NCBI RefSeq assembly: GCF_020144665.1
Contig: NZ_JAAHBQ010000041.1
Coordinates: 1 to 53,976, forward strand
Source: Oscillatoria salina IIICB1
GTDB taxonomy: Bacteria; Cyanobacteriota; Cyanobacteriia; Cyanobacteriales; SIO1D9
DNA length: 53,976 nucleotides
Direction of reading: 5' to 3'
Below the pieces are notes generated by a model, which saw nothing but the letters and a program-made list of their open reading frames with translations, was not told where the DNA came from and searched no databases. Below, piece after piece: positions 9,605 through 18,642 of the stretch (the first letter of the stretch is position 1; every line of letters begins with the position of its first letter). The position numbers and the translations under genes were made by a program.

Positions 9605-10140
9605 GGTTAGCAACTGTTTGGTTAGCCGGATGTTCCGGTTGCCATATGTCTTTTTTAGATTTGGATGAATGGTTGATCGACTTAGCCGAAAAGGTCGATG
9701 TGGTTTACTCTCCGGTGGGGTCAGATATCAAAGAATACCCTGAGAATGTGGATGTGGTCTTAGTTGAGGGAGCAATTGCCAACGAAGAGAATCTGGAATT
9801 GATTCAAATCATCCGAGAACGGTCTAAATTTCTCATTTCCTTTGGAGACTGTGCCGTCACGGCTAACGTTCCTGCCATGCGAAATATGTTACGCGGTGCC
9901 GACCCCGTTTTACGACGCTGTTATCTCGAACTCGGAGACGAAACCCCTCAGTTACCGAACGCCCCAGGAATTGTTCCCCCCTTATTAGCCCAAGTTCGTC
10001 CTGTCCATGAAGTTGTGACGGTAGATTTATTTATTCCCGGATGTCCCCCCGATGCGGAGCGAATTCGCGCTACCTTAGAACCCCTAATTAATGGGGAGAA
10101 ACCCCAGATGGTCGGACGGGAAATGTTGAAGTTTGGTTGA
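9592..10140 (+). CDS. hoxY: Bidirectional [NiFe] hydrogenase small subunit HoxY
   Basis: HoxY holds the proximal [4Fe-4S] cluster and docks to HoxH. I start it at the ATG at 9592 ([20 protein letters not shown]), giving 182 residues, the usual size. A longer in-frame start at 9478 would lie deep within hoxU and is rejected. Conserved features are [14 protein letters not shown], EGAI(A)[18 protein letters not shown] and [11 protein letters not shown], giving the four cysteine ligands. Like other bidirectional enzymes it lacks the twin-arginine leader and C-terminal clusters of uptake-type small subunits, so it is cytoplasmic. Shine-Dalgarno AAGGAAG lies inside hoxU. Confidence 0.96.
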   Translation: [182 protein letters not shown]

Positions 10141-10173
10141 TCGGAATTTGCCCAATAAAATCTAAGAGTCGTT

Positions 10174-11601
10174 ATGTCTAAAACAGTTGTTATCGATCCC
10201 ATCACTCGTATTGAAGGTCATGCGAAAATTTCCATCTTGTTAGATGATGCGGGAGAAGTCTCCGATGCGCGTTTTCATGTGGTCGAGTTTCGAGGCTTTG
10301 AGAAATTTTGTGAAGGTCGCCCGATGTGGGAAATGGCAAGTATTACCGCCCGCATCTGTGGGATTTGTCCCGTGAGTCACCTCCTCGCCTCGGCGAAAAC
10401 TGGGGATAAAATTCAAGCAGTTAAAATTCCGATCGCGGCGAATAAGCTACGGCGGATGATGAATTTGGCGCAAATTACCCAATCCCACGCCCTCAGCTTT
10501 TTCCACCTGAGTAGTCCTGACTTTCTCTTGGGTTGGGATAGCGATCCTGCCACCCGCAACATCTTTGGCTTAATTGCGGCGGACCCCGAATTAGCCCGGA
10601 AAGGAATTCGCCTCCGTCAGTTTGGTCAACAGGTAATTAAAATCTTGGGATCGCGCAAAATCCATCCCGCTTGGGCTGTACCTGGGGGAGTTCGTTATCC
10701 GTTGTTAGAAGAGGGTTGTAGCTGGATTCGAGAACGTTTACCGGAATCTCAAGAAACCCTTACCATTGCTTTAGATTTAATGAAGCGTCTGTTAGACCAA
10801 TTTGGTACAGAGGCGCAGGTTTTCGGTGAATTTCCTTCTTTATTTATGGGCTTAGTGACCCCAGATGGCTTATGGGAACATTATGATGGTCATTTGCGGA
10901 TTATGGATAGTGAGGGAAATATTGTTGCCGATCGCTTGAGTGAAGACGACTACCAAACTTTTCTCGGTGAAGCGGTAGAACCCTGGTCTTATCTGAAGTT
11001 TCCTTATTATAAGCCTCTAGGCTATCCCGAAGGAATCTATCGAGTGGGACCATTGGCAAGATTAAATATTTGCGATCGCATTGGCACTCCCCTCGCAGAT
11101 CGAGCCTTACAAGAATTTCGCGATCGCGCTGGTAAACGGGTGGTGACTTCTTCTTTCTTCTATCACTATGCCCGTCTGGTAGAGATTCTCGCAGCCTTGG
11201 AGGGAATTGAGGCACTTGTTAACGATCCCGATGTTCTCTCCCCGCGAACTCGCGCTGAGGCGGGAATTAACCAACTTGAAGCCGTAGGAGTATCGGAAGC
11301 CCCCAGAGGAACGTTATTTCACCATTATCAAGTAGATGAAAATGGACTGATTGAAAAGGTGAATTTAATTATTGCCACCGGACAAAATAACCTCGCCATG
11401 AATAAAACCGTTGCCCAAATCGCTAAACATTATATCCGAGGTCATGAAATCCCCGAAGGCTTACTCAACCGTGTCGAAGCAGGAATCAGGGCGTTCGATC
11501 CTTGTTTAAGTTGTTCCACCCACGCTATGGGAGAAATGCCCTTACACATCCAACTAATCGGAAGCAAGGGTGAAGTAATTAACGAAGTGTGGCGACATTA
11601 A
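10174..11601 (+). CDS. hoxH: Bidirectional [NiFe] hydrogenase large subunit HoxH
   Basis: HoxH carries the NiFe active site and interconverts H2 with protons and electrons. The 475-residue precursor has the N-terminal motif [14 protein letters not shown] (C62, C65) and the C-terminal motif [10 protein letters not shown] (C444, C447, H450). Cleavage after H450 by HoxW would remove a 25-residue tail, the expected maturation step. All four nickel-ligand cysteines are present, so the enzyme should be functional. The 33-base gap after hoxY contains a weak Shine-Dalgarno (TAAGAG). The stop is two bases from the hoxW start. Confidence 0.97.
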   Translation: MSKTVVIDPITRIEGHAKISILLDDAGEVSDARFHVVEFRGFEKFCEGRPMWEMASITARICGICPVSHLLASAKTGDKIQAVKIPIAANKLRRMMNLAQITQSHALSFFHLSSPDFLLGWDSDPATRNIFGLIAADPELARKGIRLRQFGQQVIKILGSRKIHPAWAVPGGVRYPLLEEGCSWIRERLPESQETLTIALDLMKRLLDQFGTEAQVFGEFPSLFMGLVTPDGLWEHYDGHLRIMDSEGNIVADRLSEDDYQTFLGEAVEPWSYLKFPYYKPLGYPEGIYRVGPLARLNICDRIGTPLADRALQEFRDRAGKRVVTSSFFYHYARLVEILAALEGIEALVNDPDVLSPRTRAEAGINQLEAVGVSEAPRGTLFHHYQVDENGLIEKVNLIIATGQNNLAMNKTVAQIAKHYIRGHEIPEGLLNRVEAGIRAFDPCLSCSTHAMGEMPLHIQLIGSKGEVINEVWRH

Positions 11602-11603
11602 CG

Positions 11604-12059
11604 ATGATTTTAGTCATTGGCTATGGTAACGATTTACGCAGCGATGATGCTGTGGGAAGACGGGTAGCAGAAGTTGTTTCCCAATGGGATTTACCTGACG
11701 TTACCTCTATTTCGGTTCATCAACTGACCCCGGAACTGTCAGAAACCCTCTCTGGGGTAGAGATCGCAATTTTTGTCGATGCTTCTACCAATGGCTTAGA
11801 GGAAGTCACCGTTAACCCAATAACCCCCCTTGAGTCTGGCTTTAGCTTAACCCACGGTTGCGATCCGCGATCGCTGTTAACTCTTGCCCAAATTTTATAT
11901 GGTAACTGTCCCCAAGCATGGTTAGTGCAGATTCCCGTCAGTGACTTGAGTATTGGGGAAAGCTTAAGCGCGATCGCGCAAACGGGAATCACCCAAGCCC
12001 TTGCAGAAATTCGTCGTTTAATTCCCGAAAACACCGCCGAAAATCTGTCAGTATTATAG
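11604..12059 (+). CDS. hoxW: HoxH C-terminal maturation endopeptidase HoxW
   Basis: HoxW is the nickel-dependent endopeptidase that clips the HoxH tail once nickel is inserted. The ATG at 11604 gives MILVIGYGNDLRSDDAVG and 151 residues; a GTG at 11589 in the same frame would overlap hoxH and add five non-conserved residues, so I prefer the ATG. Conserved features are the GYGNDLRSDDAVGRR opening with the metal-ligand Asp, FVDAS, and a late THGCDPRSLL segment typical of the HoxW branch. It starts two bases after the hoxH stop, so reading is probably coupled. Confidence 0.93.
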   Translation: MILVIGYGNDLRSDDAVGRRVAEVVSQWDLPDVTSISVHQLTPELSETLSGVEIAIFVDASTNGLEEVTVNPITPLESGFSLTHGCDPRSLLTLAQILYGNCPQAWLVQIPVSDLSIGESLSAIAQTGITQALAEIRRLIPENTAENLSVL

Positions 12060-12097
12060 CACAAAAACACTCTTTTTTCCCTTAATAATTACCGGAA

Positions 12098-12439
12098 ATG
12101 CACGAAGTTAGTTTAATGGAAAATACCTTGGAGTTAGTTTTAAATTATGCTCAAAAAGAAGGGGCAAAAGAAATTCATTGGATTAAACTTAAAGTAGGGG
12201 CATTATCAGGGGTAATTCCCGAAGCCTTAGCCTTTGCTTTTGATGTTGTTATTCAAGGAACTATTGCTCAAAATGCCCACTTAGAAATTGAAACTGTTCC
12301 CGTCATTGTTCATTGTGAGAAATGTCAATTAGATTTTACTCCTTCTGACTTTATTTATGACTGTCCTCGCTGTCAACAATTGTGCTACGAAATTCGACAA
12401 GGAAAAGAACTAGAATTAGTATCAATGGAGATTGCTTAA
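12098..12439 (+). CDS. hypA: Hydrogenase nickel incorporation protein HypA
   Basis: HypA works with HypB to deliver nickel to HoxH. The 113 residues start MHEVSLMENTLELV, with the nickel-binding His2, and contain the zinc site CEKC and CPRC in the C-terminal half, as in the family. Length is normal. A short GGA Shine-Dalgarno sequence precedes the ATG. The stop codon TAA overlaps an ATG (TAATG at 12437-12441), the classical coupling arrangement, but here that ATG opens a decayed hypA copy instead of hypB. The 3' half (from about 12243) is the parent of the tandem array that follows. Confidence 0.95.
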   Translation: MHEVSLMENTLELVLNYAQKEGAKEIHWIKLKVGALSGVIPEALAFAFDVVIQGTIAQNAHLEIETVPVIVHCEKCQLDFTPSDFIYDCPRCQQLCYEIRQGKELELVSMEIA

Positions 12440-13890
12440 TGTCAAAATTAAGGAAATATTACTCAAAATACTCACCAAAAATTGAAACTGTTTCCGGAAT
12501 TGAATCTTGTCAAAAATGTCAATTAAATTTTACTCACTCTGACTTACTTCATTTTTGACTGTCTTCGCGAAAATTCTCACCAAAAAAAGAACTAAAATTA
12601 GGATTATTGGAGATTGCTGACAATGTAACAAAATCAAGGAAATATTGCCCAAAATACTCACTGATAAATTGAAACTTTTCCCGGAATTGAATCTTGTCAA
12701 AAATGTCAATTAATTTTACTCCTTCTGACTTACTTCATTTTTGACTGTCTTCGCGAAAATTCTCACCAAAAAAAGAACTAAAATTAGGATTATTGGAGAT
12801 TGCTGACAATGTAACAAAATCAAGGAAATATTGCCCAAAATACTCACTGATAAATTGAAACTTTTCCCGGAATTGAATCTTGTCAAAAATGTCAATTAAA
12901 TTTTACTCACTCTGACTGTAGTTATGACTTTTTTCGCGGAAAATTAACAAGAAAAAGAACTAAACTTAGTATTAATGGAGATTGCTGACAATGTAACAAA
13001 ATCAAGGAAATATTGCCCAAAATACTCACTGATAAATTGAAACTGTTTCCGGAATTGAATCTTGTCAAAAATGTCAATTAAATTTTACTCCTTCTGACTT
13101 ACTTCATTTTTGACTGTCTTCGCGAAAATTCTCACCAAAAAAAGAACTAAAATTAATATCAATGGAGATTGCTGACAATGTAACAAAATCAAGGAAATAT
13201 TGCCCAAAATACTCACTGATAAATTGAAACTGTTTCCGGAATTGAATCTTGTCAAAAATGTCAATTAAATTTTACTCACTCTGACTGTAGTTATGACTTT
13301 TTTCGCGAAAAATCAACAAGAAAAAGAACTAAACTTAGTATTAATGGAGATTGCTGACAATGTATCAAAATCAAGAAAATATTGCTCAAAATGCTCGCTG
13401 AAAACTTGAAACTGTTTCCGTCATCAAACCCGATCGGAAATGTTAATTAAATTTCACTGTTTCTGACTTAATTTCTGACTATCCTCGCCGAAATATCTAC
13501 CAGAAAAATAACGAAAATCATGGTTATTGGAGATTGCTCAAAATGTATCAAAATCAAGAAAATATTGCTCAAAATGCTCGCTGAAAACTTGAAACTGTTT
13601 CCGGAATTGAAGCTTGTCAAAAATGTCAATTAAATTTCACTCACTCTGACTGTAGTTATGACTTTTTTCGCGGAAAATTAACAAGAAAAGAACTAAACTT
13701 AGTATTAATGGAGATTGCTCAAAATGTATCAAAATCAAGAAAATATTGCTCAAAATGCTCGCTGAAAACTTGAAACTGTTTCCGTCATCAAACCCAGTCG
13801 AAAATGTTAATTGAAGTTCACTGTTTCTGACTTAATTTCTGACTATCTTCGCGGAAATACCCACCAGGAAAATAACAAACGTTAGTATTA
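12425..13890 (+). repeat. Tandem array of eight decayed copies of the hypA 3' half
   Basis: The intergenic region between hypA and hypB is built of eight consecutive 181-187 bp units. Anchors on TGGAGATTGCT (or close variants) fall at 12425, 12607, 12793, 12975, 13162, 13344, 13527, 13708 and, closing the array, 13891. Each unit aligns to hypA from about 12243 to its stop: GAAACTGTT(T)CCCG, AATGTCAATTA, the CTTCTGACTT stretch, AAAGAACTA and the last codons. The reading frame is broken repeatedly. Units 3, 5 and 7 share a GTAGTTATGACTTTTTTCGCG variant, and units 6 and 8 share another, so expansion partly proceeded as dimers of about 365 bp. The final unit provides the GGAG in front of hypB. 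Confidence 0.92.
12439..12558 (+). CDS. Possible 39-residue truncated HypA-like peptide
   Basis: An ATG overlapping the hypA stop (TAATG) opens a 39-codon frame ending at TGA 12556-12558. The predicted peptide retains the first half of the HypA zinc site (SCQKCQLNFT, compare HCEKCQLDFT in HypA) but stops before the second CxxC. It lies in the first unit of the hypA-derived array. GGAG from the hypA end sits 9-12 bases upstream, so translation by coupling is possible. It is more likely a relic than a functional protein; no other unit keeps such an open frame. Confidence 0.3.
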   Translation: MSKLRKYYSKYSPKIETVSGIESCQKCQLNFTHSDLLHF

Positions 13891-13906
13891 TTGGAGATTA
13901 CTTAAA

Positions 13907-14695
13907 ATGTGTCAAGATTGTGGTTGCAATAATGTAAATAAAGTAGAAATTGATGGTGTAACTTACCATAACCACAGCCATCATTCCCATCCTCATACTC
14001 ATCCTCATAAACATTCCCATCATTCTCCTAGAGAGGTAACAATTACTCGCGGAATTCTCTCCAAAAACGATCGTTTAGCAGCACAAAATCGCGATCATTT
14101 TCAGTCCCAAAGTATCTATACCCTTAACCTTTTATCTTCTCCCGGTTCCGGAAAAACTGCCTTAATTGAACGGACGTTAAAAGATACAGGAAATGAGCTA
14201 AAAATTGGCGTAATTGTCGGAGACTTAGAAACTGATAATGATGCCCAAAGAATCCGCAACAGCAATGCCCCAGCCATTCAAATTACCACCGGAAATGCTT
14301 GTCATTTAGAAGCCGAAATGATTGCTAAAGCGATGAAACAATTAGATTTATCCGCGTTAAATTTACTAATCATTGAAAATGTCGGTAATTTAGTTTGTCC
14401 CGCCGCTTATGACTTAGGAGAAACCCTGCGAGTTGTCTTACTTTCTACCACAGAAGGAGAAGATAAACCCCTCAAATATCCCACTACCTTTAAAACCGCC
14501 CAAGTAGTTATTGTCAATAAAATTGACATTGCCGAAGTGGTGGGATTCGATCGCGAAAAAGCCATGACCAATATTCAAAAAGTTGCCCCCCAAGCAACCA
14601 TTTTTGCAGTCTCAGCCAAAACCGGAGAAGGCATGAATCAGTGGTATACTTATCTACGGAAAATGCTCCCAAAAAATCAGGCAGTGATGGTCTAA
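13907..14695 (+). CDS. hypB: Hydrogenase nickel incorporation GTPase HypB
   Basis: HypB is the GTPase that loads nickel into the hydrogenase precursor. The 262 residues begin MCQDCGC, a high-affinity nickel site, followed by a histidine-rich stretch (about residues 21-40, 13 His) typical of HypB forms that also store nickel. The G domain has the P-loop SSPGSGKT (77-84), [12 protein letters not shown], the metal-binding [23 protein letters not shown] and VNKID. GGAG of the last array unit lies 11 bases before the ATG. It is followed by hypF two bases after its stop. Confidence 0.96.
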   Translation: MCQDCGCNNVNKVEIDGVTYHNHSHHSHPHTHPHKHSHHSPREVTITRGILSKNDRLAAQNRDHFQSQSIYTLNLLSSPGSGKTALIERTLKDTGNELKIGVIVGDLETDNDAQRIRNSNAPAIQITTGNACHLEAEMIAKAMKQLDLSALNLLIIENVGNLVCPAAYDLGETLRVVLLSTTEGEDKPLKYPTTFKTAQVVIVNKIDIAEVVGFDREKAMTNIQKVAPQATIFAVSAKTGEGMNQWYTYLRKMLPKNQAVMV

Positions 14696-14697
14696 TT

Positions 14698-17016
14698 ATG
14701 ATGGTGAATTTCCCAGAAAAATCTACCCTTTGCCAACGCCTTGTTATTCATATTCAAGGAGTTGTTCAAGGGGTGGGTTTTCGTCCATTTATCTATTGCC
14801 TTGCCACCGAATTAGAATTGAAAGGATGGGTGAATAATTCTCCTCAAGGTGTCACCATTGAAGTTGAGGGAAATCAAGCCCAATTAAAGACATTTTTAGC
14901 ACAACTCGATCGCCGCAAACCAGACCATGCTGAAATTCACCAAATAGAAACGGTTTGGCTACCCTTATACGGCTATACGAATTTTGAAATTCGTCCCTCC
15001 GAGACAACCACAAGCAAGTCGGCGGTAATTTTGCCTGATTTAGCCACTTGTCCCCAGTGTTTAGCGGAGATTTTCAATCCAGAAAATCGTCGTTATCGCT
15101 ATCCCTTTACTAATTGTACCCACTGTGGTCCTCGCTATAGTATTATCCAAGATTTGCCTTACGATCGCCCAAACACCACCATGAGGCATTTCCCTATGTG
15201 TGAGGTGTGTCAGCAAGAATACGAAAATCCTTTAAATCGAAGGTTTCACGCCCAACCTAATGCTTGTCCTGTTTGTGGACCTTATTTAAGTTTATGGGAT
15301 AACCAAGGCAATGTCTTAGCAGAATACGATACGGCATTACAGGAAACAGTCAAAGCGATACGAGAAGGGAAAATTGTCGCGGTGAAGGGGTTGGGCGGAT
15401 TTCATTTAGTGGTTGATGGACGCAATAACCATGCCGTGAGACAATTACGACAACGGAAACAGCGACCCGATAAACCTCTGGCGTTGATGTATCCTACTTT
15501 AGATCGCATCAAGCAAGATTGTCAGGTTTCCCCCTTGGAGGCGAAGCTGTTACAGTCGAGGGAAGCCCCCATTGTCTTATTACGTCGTCTTGAGAATGGC
15601 AGTATAACTTTTTCCGTTGCCCCAGGAAATCCCTATTTGGGGGTGATGTTACCTTATACTCCCCTGCATCATCTTTTGTTAGCGGAGTTAGGTTTTCCCA
15701 TTGTCGCCACCAGTGGTAATCTATCTCAGGAACCGATCTGTACTGAGAATAGCAAAGCAGTAACCCAATTAGGGAAAATTGCTGATTTCCTGTTAGTACA
15801 TAATCGCCCTATTGCCCGTCCGGTGGATGATTCCCTTCTCCGAGTTATGGGAAATCAAGAATTGGTCTTGCGTCGGGGGAGAGGCTATGCACCTTTACCA
15901 ATTAAACTACAAACAAAGGTAAATGGGAATAAGTTTCCGGCAATTCTCGCGGTGGGCGGTCATCTGAAAAATACTGTAGCATTGTCTTATCAGGGACAAG
16001 TCCTGATCTCGCAACATATTGGGGACTTAGAGACACCGGAAACCCTGGAAAGATTTCGAGACACGATCGCCAACTTACAACAAATATACAATCTTCAGTT
16101 AGGCGCGATCGCCACAGATTTCCACCCTGATTATCAATCTACCCAATTCGCCCAATCTCTCGCCCAAACCTTAAACATTCCTTGTTTTCCTATACAACAT
16201 CATTTTGCCCATGTTCTCTCCTCTATGGCAGAGAATAACATCCAACCTCCCGTTTTCGGAGTCGCCTGGGATGGTACGGGATATGGGTTAGATGGGACAA
16301 TTTGGGGCGGAGAATTTTTACTGGTAAATGATTCTCACTTTCAACGAGTCGCCCATTTGCGTCCCTTTCCCCTACCTGGGGGAGAAAAAGCCACCCAAGA
16401 ACCCCGACGTTCTGCGTTAGGATTACTTTATCAATGTTTTGGGGAAGACCTATTTTCCTTAACACATCTTGCCCCGATTCAGGCTTTTTCGTCACAAGAA
16501 TTAACAATTCTGCAACAGATGTTACGGCGGGGAGTTAATACGCCGATGACCTCTAGTATAGGAAGATTATTTGACGCGATCGCCTCCCTCCTGAACCTAA
16601 CCCAAATCACCAGCTTTGAGGGACAAGGGGCGATGCAACTCGAATTTCTGACAGTGAGACACAAAACCCAGGAAGCTTATCCTGTCCGCCTTACCAACAC
16701 CATCCCCCTTCAGATAGATTGGCAGCCGATGGTACAGGCAATATTAACAGATATCCAAAACTCTCTTCCCCTACCAGAAATTAGCAGCAAATTTCATCAT
16801 GCCTTAATTCAAAGCTTGGTGAAGATTGCCCACACCTGTCATCAATCCCAAGTAATTTTAACCGGAGGCTGTTTCCAAAATCAATATTTACTAGAAAATT
16901 CCCTCACCGCCTTAGAAAAAGCAGGTTTCTCAGCAATTGTTCATCATCATATTCCTCCCAATGATGGCGGAATTGCCCTCGGACAAATTCTCGGAGCCTT
17001 GTCCCAGTTAAAATAA
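14698..17016 (+). CDS. hypF: Carbamoyltransferase HypF
   Basis: HypF makes the thiocarbamate precursor of the cyanide ligands on HypE, using carbamoyl phosphate and ATP. From the ATG at 14698 it has 772 residues (normal); the longer in-frame start at 14641 lies within hypB and is less likely. The order is an acylphosphatase domain (residues ~14-100, QGVVQGVGFRPF), two zinc-finger motifs (CPQC...CTHC and CEVC...CPVC), a YrdC-like domain (~200-390, LGGFHLVVDG) and a Kae1-like C-terminal domain with HHFAHVLS and VAWDGTGYGLDG. HypE, its partner, is not encoded in this window. Confidence 0.96.
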   Translation: MMVNFPEKSTLCQRLVIHIQGVVQGVGFRPFIYCLATELELKGWVNNSPQGVTIEVEGNQAQLKTFLAQLDRRKPDHAEIHQIETVWLPLYGYTNFEIRPSETTTSKSAVILPDLATCPQCLAEIFNPENRRYRYPFTNCTHCGPRYSIIQDLPYDRPNTTMRHFPMCEVCQQEYENPLNRRFHAQPNACPVCGPYLSLWDNQGNVLAEYDTALQETVKAIREGKIVAVKGLGGFHLVVDGRNNHAVRQLRQRKQRPDKPLALMYPTLDRIKQDCQVSPLEAKLLQSREAPIVLLRRLENGSITFSVAPGNPYLGVMLPYTPLHHLLLAELGFPIVATSGNLSQEPICTENSKAVTQLGKIADFLLVHNRPIARPVDDSLLRVMGNQELVLRRGRGYAPLPIKLQTKVNGNKFPAILAVGGHLKNTVALSYQGQVLISQHIGDLETPETLERFRDTIANLQQIYNLQLGAIATDFHPDYQSTQFAQSLAQTLNIPCFPIQHHFAHVLSSMAENNIQPPVFGVAWDGTGYGLDGTIWGGEFLLVNDSHFQRVAHLRPFPLPGGEKATQEPRRSALGLLYQCFGEDLFSLTHLAPIQAFSSQELTILQQMLRRGVNTPMTSSIGRLFDAIASLLNLTQITSFEGQGAMQLEFLTVRHKTQEAYPVRLTNTIPLQIDWQPMVQAILTDIQNSLPLPEISSKFHHALIQSLVKIAHTCHQSQVILTGGCFQNQYLLENSLTALEKAGFSAIVHHHIPPNDGGIALGQILGALSQLK

Positions 17017-17033
17017 TTCACAGGAGTTTCACT

Positions 17034-17267
17034 ATGTGTCTAGCCGTCCCTGGAAAAATCGTCACCATCCTCGAAAACCCCCAAGACAACTCGGAACTAC
17101 TCAGAAAAGGGAAAGTCAGCTTTGGCGGAGTGTTAAAAGAAGTCAGCCTCGCTTATGTCCCCGAAGCCAAAGTTGGAGACTACGTGATTGTTCATGTCGG
17201 ATTTGCCCTAAGTATCCTCGACCCAGAAGAAGCCCAACGAACCTTAAGAGACTTTGCACAATTTTAA
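17034..17267 (+). CDS. hypC: Hydrogenase assembly chaperone HypC
   Basis: HypC is the small chaperone that shuttles the Fe(CN)2CO group between HypD and the HoxH precursor. The 77-residue protein begins MCLAVPGKIV with the essential Cys2, and has the usual GGVLKEVSLAYV and GDYVIVHVGFAL beta strands. Shine-Dalgarno AGGAG lies 8 bases before the ATG, and the gap after hypF is 17 bases. It is the last gene of the operon; a MITE-like element begins 18 bases after its stop. Its working partner HypD is encoded 16 kb away on the opposite strand. Confidence 0.96.
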   Translation: MCLAVPGKIVTILENPQDNSELLRKGKVSFGGVLKEVSLAYVPEAKVGDYVIVHVGFALSILDPEEAQRTLRDFAQF

Positions 17268-17284
17268 CCCGATTCAACATCTCT

Positions 17285-17371
17285 CTATAGCAGAGAATGA
17301 GTTAGCTCAAGACATCCTCATTTTCAGAAAACCTTGCTAGCATAGGCTTCAATCGTTGTTCACTGTTCAAG
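17285..17371. mobile_element. MITE-like element, copy B, downstream of hypC
   Basis: This is an 87-bp non-coding relative of copy A (1187-1278), in the same orientation. The left end CTATAGCAG is intact (17285-17293), while the right end CTGTTCAAG has drifted from CTGCTATAG. The inner sequence ACATCCTCATTTTC and AAAACCTTGCTAGCATA is nearly identical. Together the two copies bracket the nifJ-hox-hyp module. Confidence 0.7.
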
Positions 17372-17408
17372 GAGGGGCTAATAACCCAAGTTTTTTGGTA
17401 ACTGCCAA

Positions 17409-18347
17409 CTAATTTAAGTCTTGAAAGAGAGCCGTGCTTAAATAGCGCTCCCCGAAACTCGGCTGAATCATGACAATCAAGCGTCCTTTATTTTCTGGAC
17501 GTTTAGCCACGCGGATAGCAGCGCACAGAGCAGCACCACTAGAAATGCCAGAAAGCAATCCTTCTTCAAAGGCGAGGCGGCGCCCGTAAGCAAGTGCTTC
17601 ATCATCACTAACAGCAATTACCTCATCAATCAATTCAACCTTGAGGATTTCGGGAATAAAACCCGCACCAATACCTTGAATCTTATGAGATCCTGGAGAT
17701 CCTCCCGAAAGAACAGAGCTGTTCGCAGGTTCGACAGCGATCGCCTTAAAATTCGGTTTACGCTGTTTGATCGCCTCAGCAATGCCGGTAATGGTGCCAC
17801 CTGTACCAACCCCAGCAATGAGAATATCCACTTGACCCTCTGTATCTGCCCAAATTTCTGCGGCTGTCGTCTGGCGATGGATTTTAGGATTGGCTAGATT
17901 TTGGAACTGTTGCGGTATATAGGCATTAGGCGTACTCGCCGCAATCTCTTGAGCGCGAACGATCGCACCTTTCATTCCCTCGATTCCTGGGGTTAGTTGC
18001 AACTCAGCACCATAGGCTTTCAGCATCGCCCGTCGTTCCAGACTCATCGTTTCCGGCATCGTCAAGATTAAGCGATAACCTTTAGCTGCTGCCACCATCG
18101 CCAGAGCAATACCCGTATTGCCAGAAGTCGGCTCGATGATAACTGTTTTTCCGGGTTGAATCTGACCCGCTTCCTCAGCTTCCCGAATCATACTGATACC
18201 AATGCGGTCTTTCACGGATGCGGCTGGATTCATCCCCTCCAATTTAACAACAATCTGCGCTACACAACCCTCAGCTTGGGGAATTCGATTTAGTTGAACC
18301 AGGGGAGTACAACCAATTAATTCAGTTACATCATGGGCAATTCGCAT
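17409..18347 (-). CDS. cysK: Cysteine synthase A (O-acetylserine sulfhydrylase)
   Basis: This PLP enzyme makes cysteine from O-acetylserine and sulfide. The 312-residue product has the PLP lysine in ASVKDRIG (K46), the substrate loop [21 protein letters not shown] for the PLP phosphate, SGISSGAAL, and the C-terminal [13 protein letters not shown], which together identify the CysK/CysM group. Length is normal. The gene follows the DUF2933-like gene on the same strand and overlaps its predicted 3' end by 22 bases. Assignment to CysK rather than to cystathionine beta-synthase-like paralogues is by overall pattern. Confidence 0.93.
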   Translation of the reverse strand: MRIAHDVTELIGCTPLVQLNRIPQAEGCVAQIVVKLEGMNPAASVKDRIGISMIREAEEAGQIQPGKTVIIEPTSGNTGIALAMVAAAKGYRLILTMPETMSLERRAMLKAYGAELQLTPGIEGMKGAIVRAQEIAASTPNAYIPQQFQNLANPKIHRQTTAAEIWADTEGQVDILIAGVGTGGTITGIAEAIKQRKPNFKAIAVEPANSSVLSGGSPGSHKIQGIGAGFIPEILKVELIDEVIAVSDDEALAYGRRLAFEEGLLSGISSGAALCAAIRVAKRPENKGRLIVMIQPSFGERYLSTALFQDLN

Positions 18348-18583
18348 AATTTCTTTTCTCCAAAAAAGTCAGTTTCATTACTACAGTTAAAAATTTTTCC
18401 GACTGTGTTTAGATGCACCACCAAAGCACGGTATGTAAATAACCACGGTAGGACAGGAACTAGGTGAGCTAAATGTTCGGTGAAGAGAAAGAAAGCAGCA
18501 ATACTCAAGAAGACGTACAGGGCAATTTTAGCTGGACTTAGCCATCCACCACCAGAACTAGAGCGATGATCTTTGTGAGCCAT
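18326..18583 (-). CDS. Small DUF2933-like membrane protein with divergent tail
   Basis: The 85-residue product starts [14 protein letters not shown] and has one transmembrane helix ([19 protein letters not shown]) followed by [12 protein letters not shown], which is the signature of the DUF2933 family found near copper or heavy-metal genes. After PWLF the sequence no longer resembles the family's short His/Gly-rich tail and instead reads about 38 unrelated residues into cysK. That suggests a small 3' change or decay. It lies downstream of the DUF305 gene on the same strand. Function is unknown. Confidence 0.6.
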   Translation of the reverse strand: MAHKDHRSSSGGGWLSPAKIALYVFLSIAAFFLFTEHLAHLVPVLPWLFTYRALVVHLNTVGKIFNCSNETDFFGEKKLCELPMM

Positions 18584-18642
18584 AAAAGCCTCTAGAAAAA
18601 CTATTTTTCTCTGACTTGAATTGCATCAAGCCAGAGGGAAAA

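Noticed and set aside
12425..13890. CRISPR array
   Set aside because: Repeats are too long (181-187 bp), contiguous without unique spacers, and clearly derived from hypA.
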